Source of the DNA: Bacteroidota bacterium
GTDB lineage: Bacteria; Bacteroidota; Bacteroidia; Bacteroidales; F082
Length of the DNA: 57,347 nucleotides
Direction of reading: 5' to 3'
Assembly (NCBI GenBank): GCA_013203805.1
Contig: JABMPH010000094.1
Coordinates: 1 to 57,347, forward strand
The notes beneath the pieces were generated by a model, which worked only from the letters and a program-made list of their open reading frames with translations, made no database searches and was not told where the DNA came from. A program made the position numbers and the translations under genes. Every line of letters starts with the position of its first letter. Position 1 is the first letter of the stretch. Below are positions 24,385 to 34,012 of the stretch, piece by piece.

Positions 24385-25434
24385 ATGTCTCAACCTATTA
24401 CAATTAATTACAAGTACAGTCTTAACCGCTGGTTACGTTTTGGTTACGGACTGTTACTAGGTATTATTCTCAATTTCATTCTTGATGTAATATTTGGATT
24501 AATCTATAAGCAATACAGTCTGTTTCAACCAGTATCAAATTACCTGGGTACAATTATTATTACTTATGTAGTTTTTGAATCTCTGTTTTGGATTAACAGG
24601 ATGTTAAGTAATAGGTATAATTGGGAAAGTAAACCCATATTTAGGTTTTTAGGGCAGTTAATAATCAACAGTGTAGTTTCTTTAGTTATTGTGTATGGGC
24701 TTCGCCTGATTATTGCCCTATTTTTTGGCTTTAATGATTATATCAGCTTTTTTGATGAATTAATTATCATTGGCTATATTATCTTCATAGTCCTAATCTA
24801 TACAACTTTAGATTTGATAATATTTCTTCTTAACAGATGGAGAAATAGTTTGGCTGAACTTGAGAGATTTAAAAAAGAAAATGCCGAATTCAAATTTGAG
24901 TCGTTACGATCACAATTAAATCCTCATTTTCTGTTCAATAGTCTTAATACACTATCGTCACTCGTATATGAAAACCAGGACAAAGCCGGATTATTTATCA
25001 GGGAGTTATCAGATGTGTATAGGTATATTCTTGAGAACAGGGATAAAGAGCTAATAGTGCTTTCGAAGGAATTGCATTTTGCTAACTCGTTTATAGAACT
25101 ATCAAAACTTCGATTTGACAAGAATCTGGAAGTTGAAATGGTTAATGAACATAATAATGATGATAAAAAAATCGCTCCGCTAACATTACAAATGCTTGTT
25201 GAGAATGCTATTAAGCACAATGTAATTTCAAAAAAGCAACCCTTGACCATTAGAATTTTGATATATGAAAATACAATCGAGGTTAGAAATAATCTTCAAC
25301 CTAAACGAACAAATGAATATAGCAGCGAACTTGGATTAAAAAATATAATTAGTCGGTATCAGTTTTTAACAAAGAGAACTGTAGAAGTTTCTCAAACTGA
25401 TTTAGAGTTTAGTGTTAAAATACCGTTAATTTGA
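24385..25434 (+). CDS. LytS/YehU-type sensor histidine kinase 1
   Basis: 349 aa from ATG 24385. Four TM helices in residues ~15-150 (YGLLLGIILNFILDVIFGL, YLGTIIITYVVFESLFWI, LIINSVVSLVIVYGLRLIIALF, IGYIIFIVLIYTTLDLIIFLL), a coiled linker, then the His_kinase domain SLRSQLNPHFLFNSLNTLSS with phospho-His at 181. The HATPase part has VENAIKHNVI and LGLKNIISRYQFL. No periplasmic sensor domain, so it senses through the membrane part or a partner. The downstream regulator and lipoprotein are tightly coupled. Confidence 0.9.
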   Translation: MSQPITINYKYSLNRWLRFGYGLLLGIILNFILDVIFGLIYKQYSLFQPVSNYLGTIIITYVVFESLFWINRMLSNRYNWESKPIFRFLGQLIINSVVSLVIVYGLRLIIALFFGFNDYISFFDELIIIGYIIFIVLIYTTLDLIIFLLNRWRNSLAELERFKKENAEFKFESLRSQLNPHFLFNSLNTLSSLVYENQDKAGLFIRELSDVYRYILENRDKELIVLSKELHFANSFIELSKLRFDKNLEVEMVNEHNNDDKKIAPLTLQMLVENAIKHNVISKKQPLTIRILIYENTIEVRNNLQPKRTNEYSSELGLKNIISRYQFLTKRTVEVSQTDLEFSVKIPLI

Positions 25435-25442
25435 ATTTTACA

Positions 25443-26240
25443 ATGAAAAATCATAAAGGTAGTACAGCACAGTTAAATGTCTTGATAGTTGAGGATGAAA
25501 TTCATGCTCAAAAGGAGATCAAACGATTACTTGAATTGTGTGATTATGATGTTAAAATTTTAGAATTCATCGACACCGTTGAAGATGCAATCAGTTGGAT
25601 CAATACTAATCCACATCCTGATTTAATGTTTTTTGACATCCAACTGTCGGATGGAATGAGCTTTGAAATATTTAATCATATTAATTCGACTACTCCAGTA
25701 ATTTTTACCACAGCATTTAATGAGTTTGCAATAAAAGCATTTAAGGTAAACAGTATTGACTATCTACTTAAGCCACTAAAATTAAACGAACTAAACGATG
25801 CTATCAAGAAGTATCTTTCACTTGAAGATAAATATGGAAATAAAAGGCAACCAATAAGCTTAGATCAAATTGAGCAACTGTTTAAACTTAATAAGCCAAG
25901 TTTTAAATCACGATTCATCGCAAAAATTGGGGATCAAATTTTACATATTCCCATAGCGGATATCGCTTATTTCAAATCAGAAGACAATGTAACATTCATT
26001 GTTACTCGTAATAATAAGCGATATATAATTGATTACCCACTTGAGCAAATTAACACAGAAATTAATCCCGATCATTTTCATAGAATTAACAGAAGTTTCA
26101 TTATCCATATTGACTCAATTAAAAAAATAAATAAATATTTCAATAGCAGATTACACATAGAATTAGAACCCGTTACATCAGACCAAGTATTGATTAGCCG
26201 CATTAAGGTTCCCGACTTTTTAAAATGGATAGATAAATGA
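25443..26240 (+). CDS. LytTR response regulator 1
   Basis: 265 aa from ATG 25443. Receiver domain ~12-130: VEDEIHAQKEIKRLL, phospho-Asp in LMFFDIQLSDG, FTTAFNEFAIKAFKVNSIDYLLKPL. LytTR DNA-binding domain ~165-265: IAKIGDQILHIPIADIAYFKSEDNVTFIVT ... FHRINRSFIIHIDSIKKI. A TTG at 25431 that overlaps the kinase stop is an alternative start. Its TGA overlaps the ATG of the lipoprotein gene (ATGA at 26237), so the lipoprotein is translationally coupled. It is closely related in layout to the regulator at 37332-38099. Confidence 0.92.
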   Translation: MKNHKGSTAQLNVLIVEDEIHAQKEIKRLLELCDYDVKILEFIDTVEDAISWINTNPHPDLMFFDIQLSDGMSFEIFNHINSTTPVIFTTAFNEFAIKAFKVNSIDYLLKPLKLNELNDAIKKYLSLEDKYGNKRQPISLDQIEQLFKLNKPSFKSRFIAKIGDQILHIPIADIAYFKSEDNVTFIVTRNNKRYIIDYPLEQINTEINPDHFHRINRSFIIHIDSIKKINKYFNSRLHIELEPVTSDQVLISRIKVPDFLKWIDK

Positions 26241-27886
26241 GAACCTTAATATTAATATTGTTGGCCATGTTTTTATTGGCATCAACATCCTGCAAAAGGG
26301 TTGTTATTAAGGTTGATAGCATACCTAGTAACACACCCCCCGGCCAACCCATTTATATAACTGGAAATTTCAACAACTGGGATCCGGGAGAAGAATTATA
26401 TGTATTGCAAATGTCAAAGGATAGTAATTATTACTACACACTACCTCCGGGTTTTGGGACAGTATTTTTCAAATTTACTCGTGGTGATTGGAATACGGTT
26501 GAAAAGGACATTTGTGGAGAAGAAATTGATAACAGATTATTGGAAACTGTACTTTATGATACTGTTGTCTGCAAAATTGAAAGTTGGACAGGCCTCGACC
26601 CTATTGATTGTCCAAAGCTCATCTTGAAAATTGACAATATTCCAATAAACACACCCATTGATGATTTAATAGCCCTGGCCAGCAATGTAAATTCATGGGA
26701 TCCTGATAACGCATCAGTTTTTGAAAAGACAAACTCCGGCGGCTTACTACTTACTATCGACCGGCCACCAGGAGTAAACACAATTGATTATAAAATTACA
26801 AGGGGTAATTTATCGACTTCTGAATCAGATGAATATGGAAATGAAATACCAATTCGCACATTAAAATTTGGTAGTAAAGATACAATATGCCTCGATGTTA
26901 AGGGCTGGACTGATATCCCGGAAACTAAATCGAACAGGGTTGTAATTATTATAAAAAAGCTACCAAATAATACCTTTTTAGATGATGGATTATTTTTAGC
27001 ATGCAATTTAAACTCATGGTCGGCTGGCGATAAAAACTACCAATTTCAACTAAATAAAGATGGGCAATGGTCCTACCCCGTTCCTCGAAAAGAAACTACT
27101 CTGGATTATAAAATTACACGTGGAGAATGGGGAAGCGTTGAAGTTGATCGGAGTGGAAATGATATTGACAATCGGAGCCTCAATCTAAAAAATGAAGATA
27201 CTGTTTATGTTGAAATTAAAGGATGGAAAGATATTGAGTCATCAACTGATAATGAGATAATAATAATTCTGGATAGCATACCCAAATCAACACCCAGCGG
27301 TGCAAAGTTCTACTTGACTGGTAATTTTAATGACTGGAACCCGGGTAGACTTCGACATAAATTCCATATTAATAGAAACGGGCAATATTATGTGAGTTTA
27401 CCCAGAGAGTTGGGTGATTTAGCTTGTAAAGTTACCAGAGGATCATGGGAAACATCGGAGGTTGGTTCTTTTGGAGAAGAAATCCCAAACTTCTATTATA
27501 ATTATAACGATTTAGACACATTAGTAGTTAAGGTGGCAAATTGGAAGGATAAACCTAAGTTTAAATATGATAACATTACATTGATAATTAATAAATTACC
27601 AGATAATACTCCAAATAGAGATCATCTGTATTTAGCACCCGATTTTAACGAATGGAACCCAGGCGACAAGAATCTAATATTTAATAAGTTGCCAGATGGT
27701 AGGCCATATATTACATTCCCTGCTAAAGGCCCTGCTGTTGAATATAAAATAACCCGAGGTAATTGGAGAACTGTTGAAACCAATCAATATGGTGATGATA
27801 TCGAGGATCATGTTATTTTTTATGGGTTTGCCGATACGGTATATATCGATGTAATTGCCTGGCGCGATTTTGATGGAAATTACTAG
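26237..27886 (+). CDS. lipoprotein with five tandem glycan-binding-like modules
   Basis: 549 aa. Lipoprotein signal peptide with lipobox ASTSC (Cys at ~19), so it is membrane anchored. The rest is five ~105-residue repeats at about 21-126, 127-232, 233-338, 339-444 and 445-549. Each has the pattern LPxNTP ... LYLTGNFNDWNPG ... YKITRGxWxTVE ... GxEIxNR ... DTVxVxVxGWxD. GNFNxWxPG and the K-TRG-W strand are the hallmark of CBM20/CBM48-type E-set modules that bind starch-like glycans; no catalytic domain is attached. Modules 1 and 4 keep GNFNxWNPG best, 2 is most diverged (SNVNSWDPD). Start overlaps the regulator stop, which makes it a likely output or co-sensor of that two-component system. Confidence 0.82.
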   Translation: MRTLILILLAMFLLASTSCKRVVIKVDSIPSNTPPGQPIYITGNFNNWDPGEELYVLQMSKDSNYYYTLPPGFGTVFFKFTRGDWNTVEKDICGEEIDNRLLETVLYDTVVCKIESWTGLDPIDCPKLILKIDNIPINTPIDDLIALASNVNSWDPDNASVFEKTNSGGLLLTIDRPPGVNTIDYKITRGNLSTSESDEYGNEIPIRTLKFGSKDTICLDVKGWTDIPETKSNRVVIIIKKLPNNTFLDDGLFLACNLNSWSAGDKNYQFQLNKDGQWSYPVPRKETTLDYKITRGEWGSVEVDRSGNDIDNRSLNLKNEDTVYVEIKGWKDIESSTDNEIIIILDSIPKSTPSGAKFYLTGNFNDWNPGRLRHKFHINRNGQYYVSLPRELGDLACKVTRGSWETSEVGSFGEEIPNFYYNYNDLDTLVVKVANWKDKPKFKYDNITLIINKLPDNTPNRDHLYLAPDFNEWNPGDKNLIFNKLPDGRPYITFPAKGPAVEYKITRGNWRTVETNQYGDDIEDHVIFYGFADTVYIDVIAWRDFDGNY

Positions 27887-28967
27887 TGATTTTTCTTTAA
27901 TTCAATTTCGAAAACATCCCCAATAATAGGTTCAATTAGTTTAACTTTTTTAAGTTTTGCCTCAGCTCTTGCCCTTTCAATCGGTTCAGTCCATGAATGC
28001 AAAGCCAATTGAAATTTACTCCAGTGAATAGCCATCATCTTTTCACCCTTAACATCTATATGTGCTTGAACCGATTGCTCAGGCATAGCATGAATAGTTG
28101 GCCATTTATCATTATACTGACCACATTCAATCATTGTTAATTTAAACGGGCCGTATTTTTCACCAATCATACTAAAATGCTTTCCATACCCTGAATCAGC
28201 ACCGAAAAAGATACTTCCTGATGGGGATTTCATTACCCAAGAACACCATAGAGTATTATTACGAGTTGTTCCACGTCCTGAGAAATGTCTGGCAGGAGTT
28301 GCAGCAAGCATCAATTTATCATTAACTTCAAACTCATCCCACCAATCGGCAATATTGATCTTATTGGGATCAACACCCCATCTAACTAAATGAGCCTCCA
28401 CACCCAAAGGTACATAGTACGATGATACTTTTCTATCTATTTCCTGAATACTCTTCATATCCAAATGATCATAATGATCGTGTGAAATCAACAATACATC
28501 AATTGCAGGAAGTTCCTCAATATCAATCGGATTTGTAAAAGTAAAACTACCATTGGTAAAGGGTATAGGAGAAGCATATTTACTAAAAACAGGATCGATT
28601 AGTATAACATTATCATTCATTTTTATCATTGCACTTGAATGGCCAACCATATTATTTTGAATGAGCTATCAGCATCTAACATAAATATGTCAATGTTAAA
28701 AGATTTAGTAACAATGCTATTAGGTTTACCATTCTCAGGCCCCTTTATCCATTCCCACATTGTACTTAACATTGAACTATCATTAGCCATTACAACTGTT
28801 GGTTCCATATTTACAAATTTTCCATCCACATAGTTTGGTGAATTTATAATTCGCTCCATTTCCGATCCAACTGGCTTACCACCAAATACTGGATGCATAC
28901 TTATATATAATCTTATGGTAATAACTACAAATATAATTATCGCAATTATTATTAATACTATTTTCAT
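27883..28967 (-). pseudogene. MBL-fold metallohydrolase (UlaG/NAPE-PLD-like), frameshifted
   Basis: Two overlapping frames together form one gene of ~361 codons. The first (28967-28626) has an N-terminal membrane segment and HPVFGGKPVGSEMERIINSPNY. It runs off frame at 28642-28644; the second picks up with GHSSAMIKMNDNVILIDPVFSKYASP and the metal site SHDHYDHLD, then PARHFSGRG and GADSGYGKHF. Family members read WLGHSS at the junction; adding one G to TTGGCC restores exactly that. All metal ligands lie in the second part. The break is therefore either a recent one-base deletion or a sequencing error. Its 3' end overlaps the last bases of the lipoprotein gene on the other strand. Confidence 0.82.
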
Positions 28968-29285
28968 CTATAAATATTTTATTTTCCATTCATATGAAAC
29001 CCGTATTCAAATTATTAACTTTCGTTAGAAGAATTTTTCTTGGCTCATTTCATGATATTTAATTTAAGCCGCCAAAAGTAATATTTAATATGATATTTGG
29101 TTAATTTACTTTTTATTGTAATGTGTTCAATTATAAAACACTATGTACAATTATGTACAAGAAACTGTTCGCAATCGGACATATTAACCAATGTTAATTT
29201 ATCTTAAAAAACTAAACTGCTAGTTCCCAGTTCATAAGTATTGATGGCACAGTATTAGAAGATAGAATCTACAAATTTCAATAAT
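28968..29285. other. regulatory gap before the MacA-like gene
   Basis: 318 bp without a gene, carrying the promoters of two divergent transcripts. Visible structure: a 10-bp-period direct repeat ATGTACAA (29143-29150 and 29153-29160), so the pair also makes GTAC...GTAC, and the inverted repeat TTAAC-CAAT-GTTAA at 29184-29197. Either could be a binding site for one of the nearby LytTR regulators (inference). No clear -7 box. Confidence 0.35.
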
Positions 29286-30539
29286 ATGGATAGGATTATC
29301 GAGAAAAAGAAATGGACAACTCGAAAAATAGTCACAATAGTTTCAATAACAGCCTTTGTATTTCTTATTTTTTACCTGATTTTTTTACGTGATAAATCAT
29401 CAAGATTATACGTTGACCGTAACCAGTTGACAATAGCAACAGTTAAACAGGATAAGTTTCAGGAGTTTATTCCAATAGATGGTATTGTATTCCCTAAAAC
29501 TACATTTTACATTGATGCGATACAAGGAGGTGTAGTGGAGGCAATATTTGCCGAAGACGGTGACATGGTAAAAAAAGGAGATACACTCCTCAAATTACTC
29601 AATACCGCCATGGAGTTAAGCTATATGGAGCAGGAAACACGGATGTTGGCTGAAATGAATAATCTCCAAAACACAAAACTGTCGCTTGAGCAAAATAAAT
29701 ATATCCGTCAAAAGGAGATAGTTGAACTTGAGTACCGCATTGACTTAACTGAGCGTGATTTTGATCGAAAGATAACCCTCCACGATAAGTTAGTAATTGC
29801 AGATAAGGAATTTGAGGATGCAGAGCGTGAGTTTGCATTTACAGTTAAGCAATTACAAATTTCACTCGAACTTCAAAAACTTGATTCTATAGCCCGTGAA
29901 GCACAAAAACGGGATATTGAAACTTCCTTAAGCAGGATGAGAGAAAATATGAGATTGCTGCGTAAGAATATCAATAATGCTTATGTTAAAGCACCAGCTG
30001 CTGGTAAGTTATCTTCATTTAATCTTGAAATTGGACAAACAAAATCGGTAGGTGAACATCTCGGTCAAATTGATTTGCTGGATGGCTATCGACTTGAAGC
30101 AAGGATAGATGAGCGATATGTGTCAAGGGTTTTTGTAGGTCAGGAAGCTCAATTTAGCTACGCTGGCAAAACTTATAATCTTTATATTGATAAAATATAT
30201 ACAGATGTTTCGAATGGTTCATTTAAAGTTGATTTATTTTTCAATGATAATATTGAACCTGAAGGGATAAAACGTGGACAAACAGTTCAGGTTAGATTAA
30301 CTTTTAGCGGTGAAACCGATGCAATTATTATAAAGCGTGGAAGCTTCTTTCAGGAAACCGGAGGTAGTTGGATTTATGTTTTGGATCCATCGGAAGGATT
30401 TGCTCATAAGCGAACTATTCGCATAAATCGCCAGAACACGAATTTTTACGAAATAAGCGAAGGATTGCAACCTGGTGAAAAAGTTGTTATTTCATCATAT
30501 GACAACTTCGGTAATAAAGAAAAATTAATATTTAAATAA
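29286..30539 (+). CDS. MacA/HlyD-like periplasmic adaptor
   Basis: 417 aa. Signal-anchor helix at ~15-37 (IVTIVSITAFVFLIFYLIFL), then the split biotinyl-lipoyl domain (GGVVEAIFAEDGDMVKKGDTLLKL ... AYVKAPAAGKLSSFNLEIGQ), a long coiled coil between them (~110-225, MEQETRMLAEMNNLQN ... RLRKNIN), and beta-barrel/membrane-proximal domains. It is the adaptor subunit of a tripartite ABC efflux pump. It starts the operon and is followed after 18 bp by the first ATPase. No TolC-like outer-membrane channel is encoded nearby, so a distant one must serve. Confidence 0.9.
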   Translation: MDRIIEKKKWTTRKIVTIVSITAFVFLIFYLIFLRDKSSRLYVDRNQLTIATVKQDKFQEFIPIDGIVFPKTTFYIDAIQGGVVEAIFAEDGDMVKKGDTLLKLLNTAMELSYMEQETRMLAEMNNLQNTKLSLEQNKYIRQKEIVELEYRIDLTERDFDRKITLHDKLVIADKEFEDAEREFAFTVKQLQISLELQKLDSIAREAQKRDIETSLSRMRENMRLLRKNINNAYVKAPAAGKLSSFNLEIGQTKSVGEHLGQIDLLDGYRLEARIDERYVSRVFVGQEAQFSYAGKTYNLYIDKIYTDVSNGSFKVDLFFNDNIEPEGIKRGQTVQVRLTFSGETDAIIIKRGSFFQETGGSWIYVLDPSEGFAHKRTIRINRQNTNFYEISEGLQPGEKVVISSYDNFGNKEKLIFK

Positions 30540-30557
30540 TCTGAAATACTCAACAAC

Positions 30558-31241
30558 ATGATACAGACCAGAGAATTAACTCGGATTTTTAGATCAGAAG
30601 AAGTTGAAACTACTGCATTAAATAAGGCAGATATTAATATTAATCAGGGAGAATTTGTTGCAATAATGGGCCCCTCGGGTTGTGGTAAATCAACCTTATT
30701 AAATATACTTGGTTTACTAGACACACCAACATCGGGAGAGTTTAAATTTTTTGATAAGGATGTAGCTGGATTTAACGAACGGCAAAGAGCCCAATTAAGA
30801 AAAAAAAATATAGGATTTGTTTTTCAAAATTTCAACTTGATAGATCAGTTTACAGTATTTGAGAATGTTGAGTTGCCATTAATTTATCTTGGATTAAGCG
30901 CAAAAGAAAGGAAAACACGTGTTGAAGAAGCCCTTGAAAAGATGCAAATGAGCCATCGTAAAAGACACTATCCAAATCAGTTATCCGGAGGTCAACAACA
31001 AAGAGCTGCTATTGCACGAGCAGTTGTATCCGATCCTAAATTTATTCTTGCCGATGAGCCAACAGGAAATCTTGACTCATCTCATGGCGATGAAGTAATG
31101 AACCTCTTGAGTAATTTAAATCAAGCAGGCACAACAATAATTATGGTAACTCATTCGCAACGCGATGCTGAGTATGCGCAACGTGTAATTATGCTATTCG
31201 ACGGACAGGTAATTAGTGAAAAAAACAGTACAAAAAAGTAA
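30558..31241 (+). CDS. MacB/LolD-type ABC ATPase 1
   Basis: 227 aa with Walker A GPSGCGKST, Q-loop FVFQNFNLID, signature LSGGQQQRAAIARAV, Walker B FILADEPTGNLDS and the His switch VTHSQRD. It pairs with the permease that starts 33 bp further on. Its sequence is very similar throughout to the second ATPase at 34013-34693, so the two modules arose by duplication. Confidence 0.94.
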   Translation: MIQTRELTRIFRSEEVETTALNKADININQGEFVAIMGPSGCGKSTLLNILGLLDTPTSGEFKFFDKDVAGFNERQRAQLRKKNIGFVFQNFNLIDQFTVFENVELPLIYLGLSAKERKTRVEEALEKMQMSHRKRHYPNQLSGGQQQRAAIARAVVSDPKFILADEPTGNLDSSHGDEVMNLLSNLNQAGTTIIMVTHSQRDAEYAQRVIMLFDGQVISEKNSTKK

Positions 31242-31274
31242 TAACTCACAAGAAGCAACATTAATAATACCAAC

Positions 31275-33713
31275 ATGATTTGGAGTTACACAAAAATCGC
31301 TTTTAGAAATCTTGTAAGATATAGTTCATTTTCGTTAATAAATATACTTGGACTTTCAATAGGTCTATCAGCATCATTATTAATAGCCTTATGGGTTTTT
31401 GATGAATTAAGTTACGATAAATTTCACGACAATTCAGAGCAAATATACCGAGTTGAGCGCCACATAAATTTTGACGGAAAGATTTTTGATGTACCTGTAA
31501 CTGGAGCAATCTACGCCCCTACAATAAAAAAGGATGTTCCCGAAGTTCTTGAATTTACAAGAGTTTACCCAATTGAATTATCTGTTCAAAATCACATGAA
31601 CGATAATCAAGAGGAACGTGTAATGTTTTGTGATAAAGGATTCTTTAACGTTTTTACATTTCCTCTTGAACGAGGTAATCCGGAAACTGCCTTGGCCGAA
31701 CCATTCTCGGTTGTTCTAACAAAGCAAGCCGCCCTTGCATATTTTGGTGAGGAGTACCCGATGGACAAAAGTCTAGAAATTGAATGGGGTGATGAAAGAA
31801 AGAAGTTTCGTGTAACAGGCATATTAGCTGATATTCCAACTCAAAACCATTTTCAGTTTGATGTTCTTGGCTCGTTTGAAACCATTGAAGAACTAATGCC
31901 CGAAAGGCTTGATACATGGGTATCCAATTATTTGTACTCATACGTTCTACTTCATAAGGATGCAACATATGTAGATGCTAAACCCAAATTGATGAAAATT
32001 GTTGAGGATCATATTTCGCCAGCATATACTGCATTTTTGGGTGATGATGCTAAAATCGAAAACATACATGATATATATCAAATCACATTTAGACCAATTG
32101 AAAATATTCATTTAGATTCAAATTTGATGTGGGATATTGCTCCCCAAGGTAATATGACTTCTGTGTATACATTTTGTATTGTTTCAATTCTTATATTGGT
32201 GATGGCTTGTTTCAATTTTATGAATCTGTCAACAGCACTTGGTAGCAAGAGATCAAGAGAAGTAGGCATCCGGAAAACATCTGGCGCCAGCAGAATACAA
32301 TTGATTGCACAATTCCTTGGTGAAACAACTGTTATTGCACTCATATCATTAATAGTTGCCTTGATAATCATCGAAATTACACTGCCGGGGTTTAATGCAT
32401 TTACCGATAAAAACCTGACATTATCTTCATTTTTAATCCCAAGTTACTTTTTTGTTTTGGTTGGGATTGTATTCGGAAGTGGTGTACTGGCTGGTTTATA
32501 TCCAGCGTTTTTCCTATCAAAATACGACCCAATGGTAGTCCTGCATAAAAACGATGAGGCTCGTGGTACAAAATTTTCGTTTCGTCAGCTATTGGTTATT
32601 TTCCAGTTTAGCATTTCAATAATGTTAATTATTGGAACAATTGTGGCCTATCTTCAAATAAATTTTTTCTACAACAAACCCCTTGGATATAGTCAGGAAA
32701 ACCTACTGGTTATTTCAAATGAGAGTAATAAAGTTCGAGAAAATATTAAGACATTTAAAGCAAGTCTTTACCAAAATCCGGAAGTAAAAATGATTACTAC
32801 TTCAGGTTCAATCCCGGCAGCCATTAATTTCTCGGATATGGGATTTAAAACCGAAGAAATGGACGATGTTATTTCATCAATTTATATTGGGGTTGGTTAT
32901 GACTTTTTCAAAACTTATGATATTGAATTACTAGCTGGTAGAGCTTTTTCTCCTGAGTATGGAATGGATACAACCAATAAGTATATTGTTAACGAGCAAG
33001 TATTAAAAAAAGTTGGAATTGCAACCCCAGAAGAAGCAATTGGTAAGCATTACGGATCTTTCGACAGAAATAGCCAATATCAACCGGGTGAAATAATCGG
33101 AGTTGTAAAGGATTTTCATTTCAAACCTCTGGATAAAGAAATTGAGCCGGTAACATTTAACTTAAATGAAGAGTGGATGGAATATATAACCATCAGGTAC
33201 GAAACTAACAACCTACCATTTTTTATTAATGAAATAGAAAGCTTATGGAAGGATCATTTTCCGCACGAAGGTTATACGTATTTTACTGTAAAAGATAGAT
33301 ATGAAAGCTTGTATATCAATGAGACAAGGTTGAAAAGCATATTACTCTTTTTTACTTTCCTTGCAATCTTTATTGGTTGTTTGGGTTTGTTCGGATTAGC
33401 AGCCTTTGTGGCACAACAAAAGTCGAAAGAAATAGGGATACGCAAGGTTCATGGAGCTCCAGTTTCAAGCATTGTTTTATTATTAACTAAACAATTCACT
33501 TATTGGGTATTATTAGCCAATATAATTGCATGGCCACTATCATACTTTTTTCTGGATAATTGGCTTGCAAATTTCCATTATCGAATCAATATGCCATATT
33601 GGGTATTTTTTGTATCTGGTTTATTAGCATTAATTCTTGCTATACTCACAGTAAGTTACCGCGCATATCGATCGGCTACTTCAAATCCACTTGATGCAAT
33701 TAAAGATGAATAG
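31275..33713 (+). CDS. MacB/FtsX-type ABC permease 1
   Basis: 812 aa in two halves, each with one TM helix, a large periplasmic MacB_PCD domain and an FtsX domain of three TM helices, giving eight TM helices in total. Landmarks: FRNLVRYSSFSLINILGLSIGLSASLLIALWVFDELSYD, FNFMNLSTALGSKRSREVGIRKTSGASRIQLIAQFLGE, VIFQFSISIMLIIGTIVAYLQINF, and C-terminal QQKSKEIGIRKVHGAPVSSIVLL with final SNPLDAIKDE. This is the Bacteroidota 'long' FtsX-like permease used for antimicrobial peptide or lipid-linked substrates rather than the four-TM MacB. Confidence 0.92.
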   Translation: MIWSYTKIAFRNLVRYSSFSLINILGLSIGLSASLLIALWVFDELSYDKFHDNSEQIYRVERHINFDGKIFDVPVTGAIYAPTIKKDVPEVLEFTRVYPIELSVQNHMNDNQEERVMFCDKGFFNVFTFPLERGNPETALAEPFSVVLTKQAALAYFGEEYPMDKSLEIEWGDERKKFRVTGILADIPTQNHFQFDVLGSFETIEELMPERLDTWVSNYLYSYVLLHKDATYVDAKPKLMKIVEDHISPAYTAFLGDDAKIENIHDIYQITFRPIENIHLDSNLMWDIAPQGNMTSVYTFCIVSILILVMACFNFMNLSTALGSKRSREVGIRKTSGASRIQLIAQFLGETTVIALISLIVALIIIEITLPGFNAFTDKNLTLSSFLIPSYFFVLVGIVFGSGVLAGLYPAFFLSKYDPMVVLHKNDEARGTKFSFRQLLVIFQFSISIMLIIGTIVAYLQINFFYNKPLGYSQENLLVISNESNKVRENIKTFKASLYQNPEVKMITTSGSIPAAINFSDMGFKTEEMDDVISSIYIGVGYDFFKTYDIELLAGRAFSPEYGMDTTNKYIVNEQVLKKVGIATPEEAIGKHYGSFDRNSQYQPGEIIGVVKDFHFKPLDKEIEPVTFNLNEEWMEYITIRYETNNLPFFINEIESLWKDHFPHEGYTYFTVKDRYESLYINETRLKSILLFFTFLAIFIGCLGLFGLAAFVAQQKSKEIGIRKVHGAPVSSIVLLLTKQFTYWVLLANIIAWPLSYFFLDNWLANFHYRINMPYWVFFVSGLLALILAILTVSYRAYRSATSNPLDAIKDE

Positions 33714-33730
33714 AACTAAATATAATTGTC

Positions 33731-33988
33731 ATGAGAGAAATCGTAATACTAGTACCAGAAATTGATGTGGATCAAAATGTTGAAATTGATGTGCGAATAA
33801 ATGGCAGAAAAAAAACTTTGAAATACCGTATTGAGTTAACGAGATGGGAAGGTGATCAAAGTGAAGACAGGGTAACAACCTTACGCCATAAAATAGCTGA
33901 TTATGATAAGGATTGGGAGCTGGTTGAAATTGGAGCACCATCTAAAACAGAGATTCCTATAGTATTCAGAAAGAGTAATACTGAGTAA
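33731..33988 (+). CDS. unknown 85-aa soluble protein
   Basis: 85 aa, no signal peptide or TM segment, acidic, with an early beta-rich half (IVILVPEIDVDQNVEIDVRINGRKKTLKYRIELTRWEG) and a helix (DRVTTLRHKIADYDKDWELVEIG) ending KTEIPIVFRKSNTE. No family recognised. It is 17 bp after permease 1 and 24 bp before ATPase 2, so it belongs to the transporter operon; a cytoplasmic accessory role is possible. Confidence 0.6.
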   Translation: MREIVILVPEIDVDQNVEIDVRINGRKKTLKYRIELTRWEGDQSEDRVTTLRHKIADYDKDWELVEIGAPSKTEIPIVFRKSNTE

Positions 33989-34012
33989 TTAATATTCATA
34001 AAAATTGTAGCT

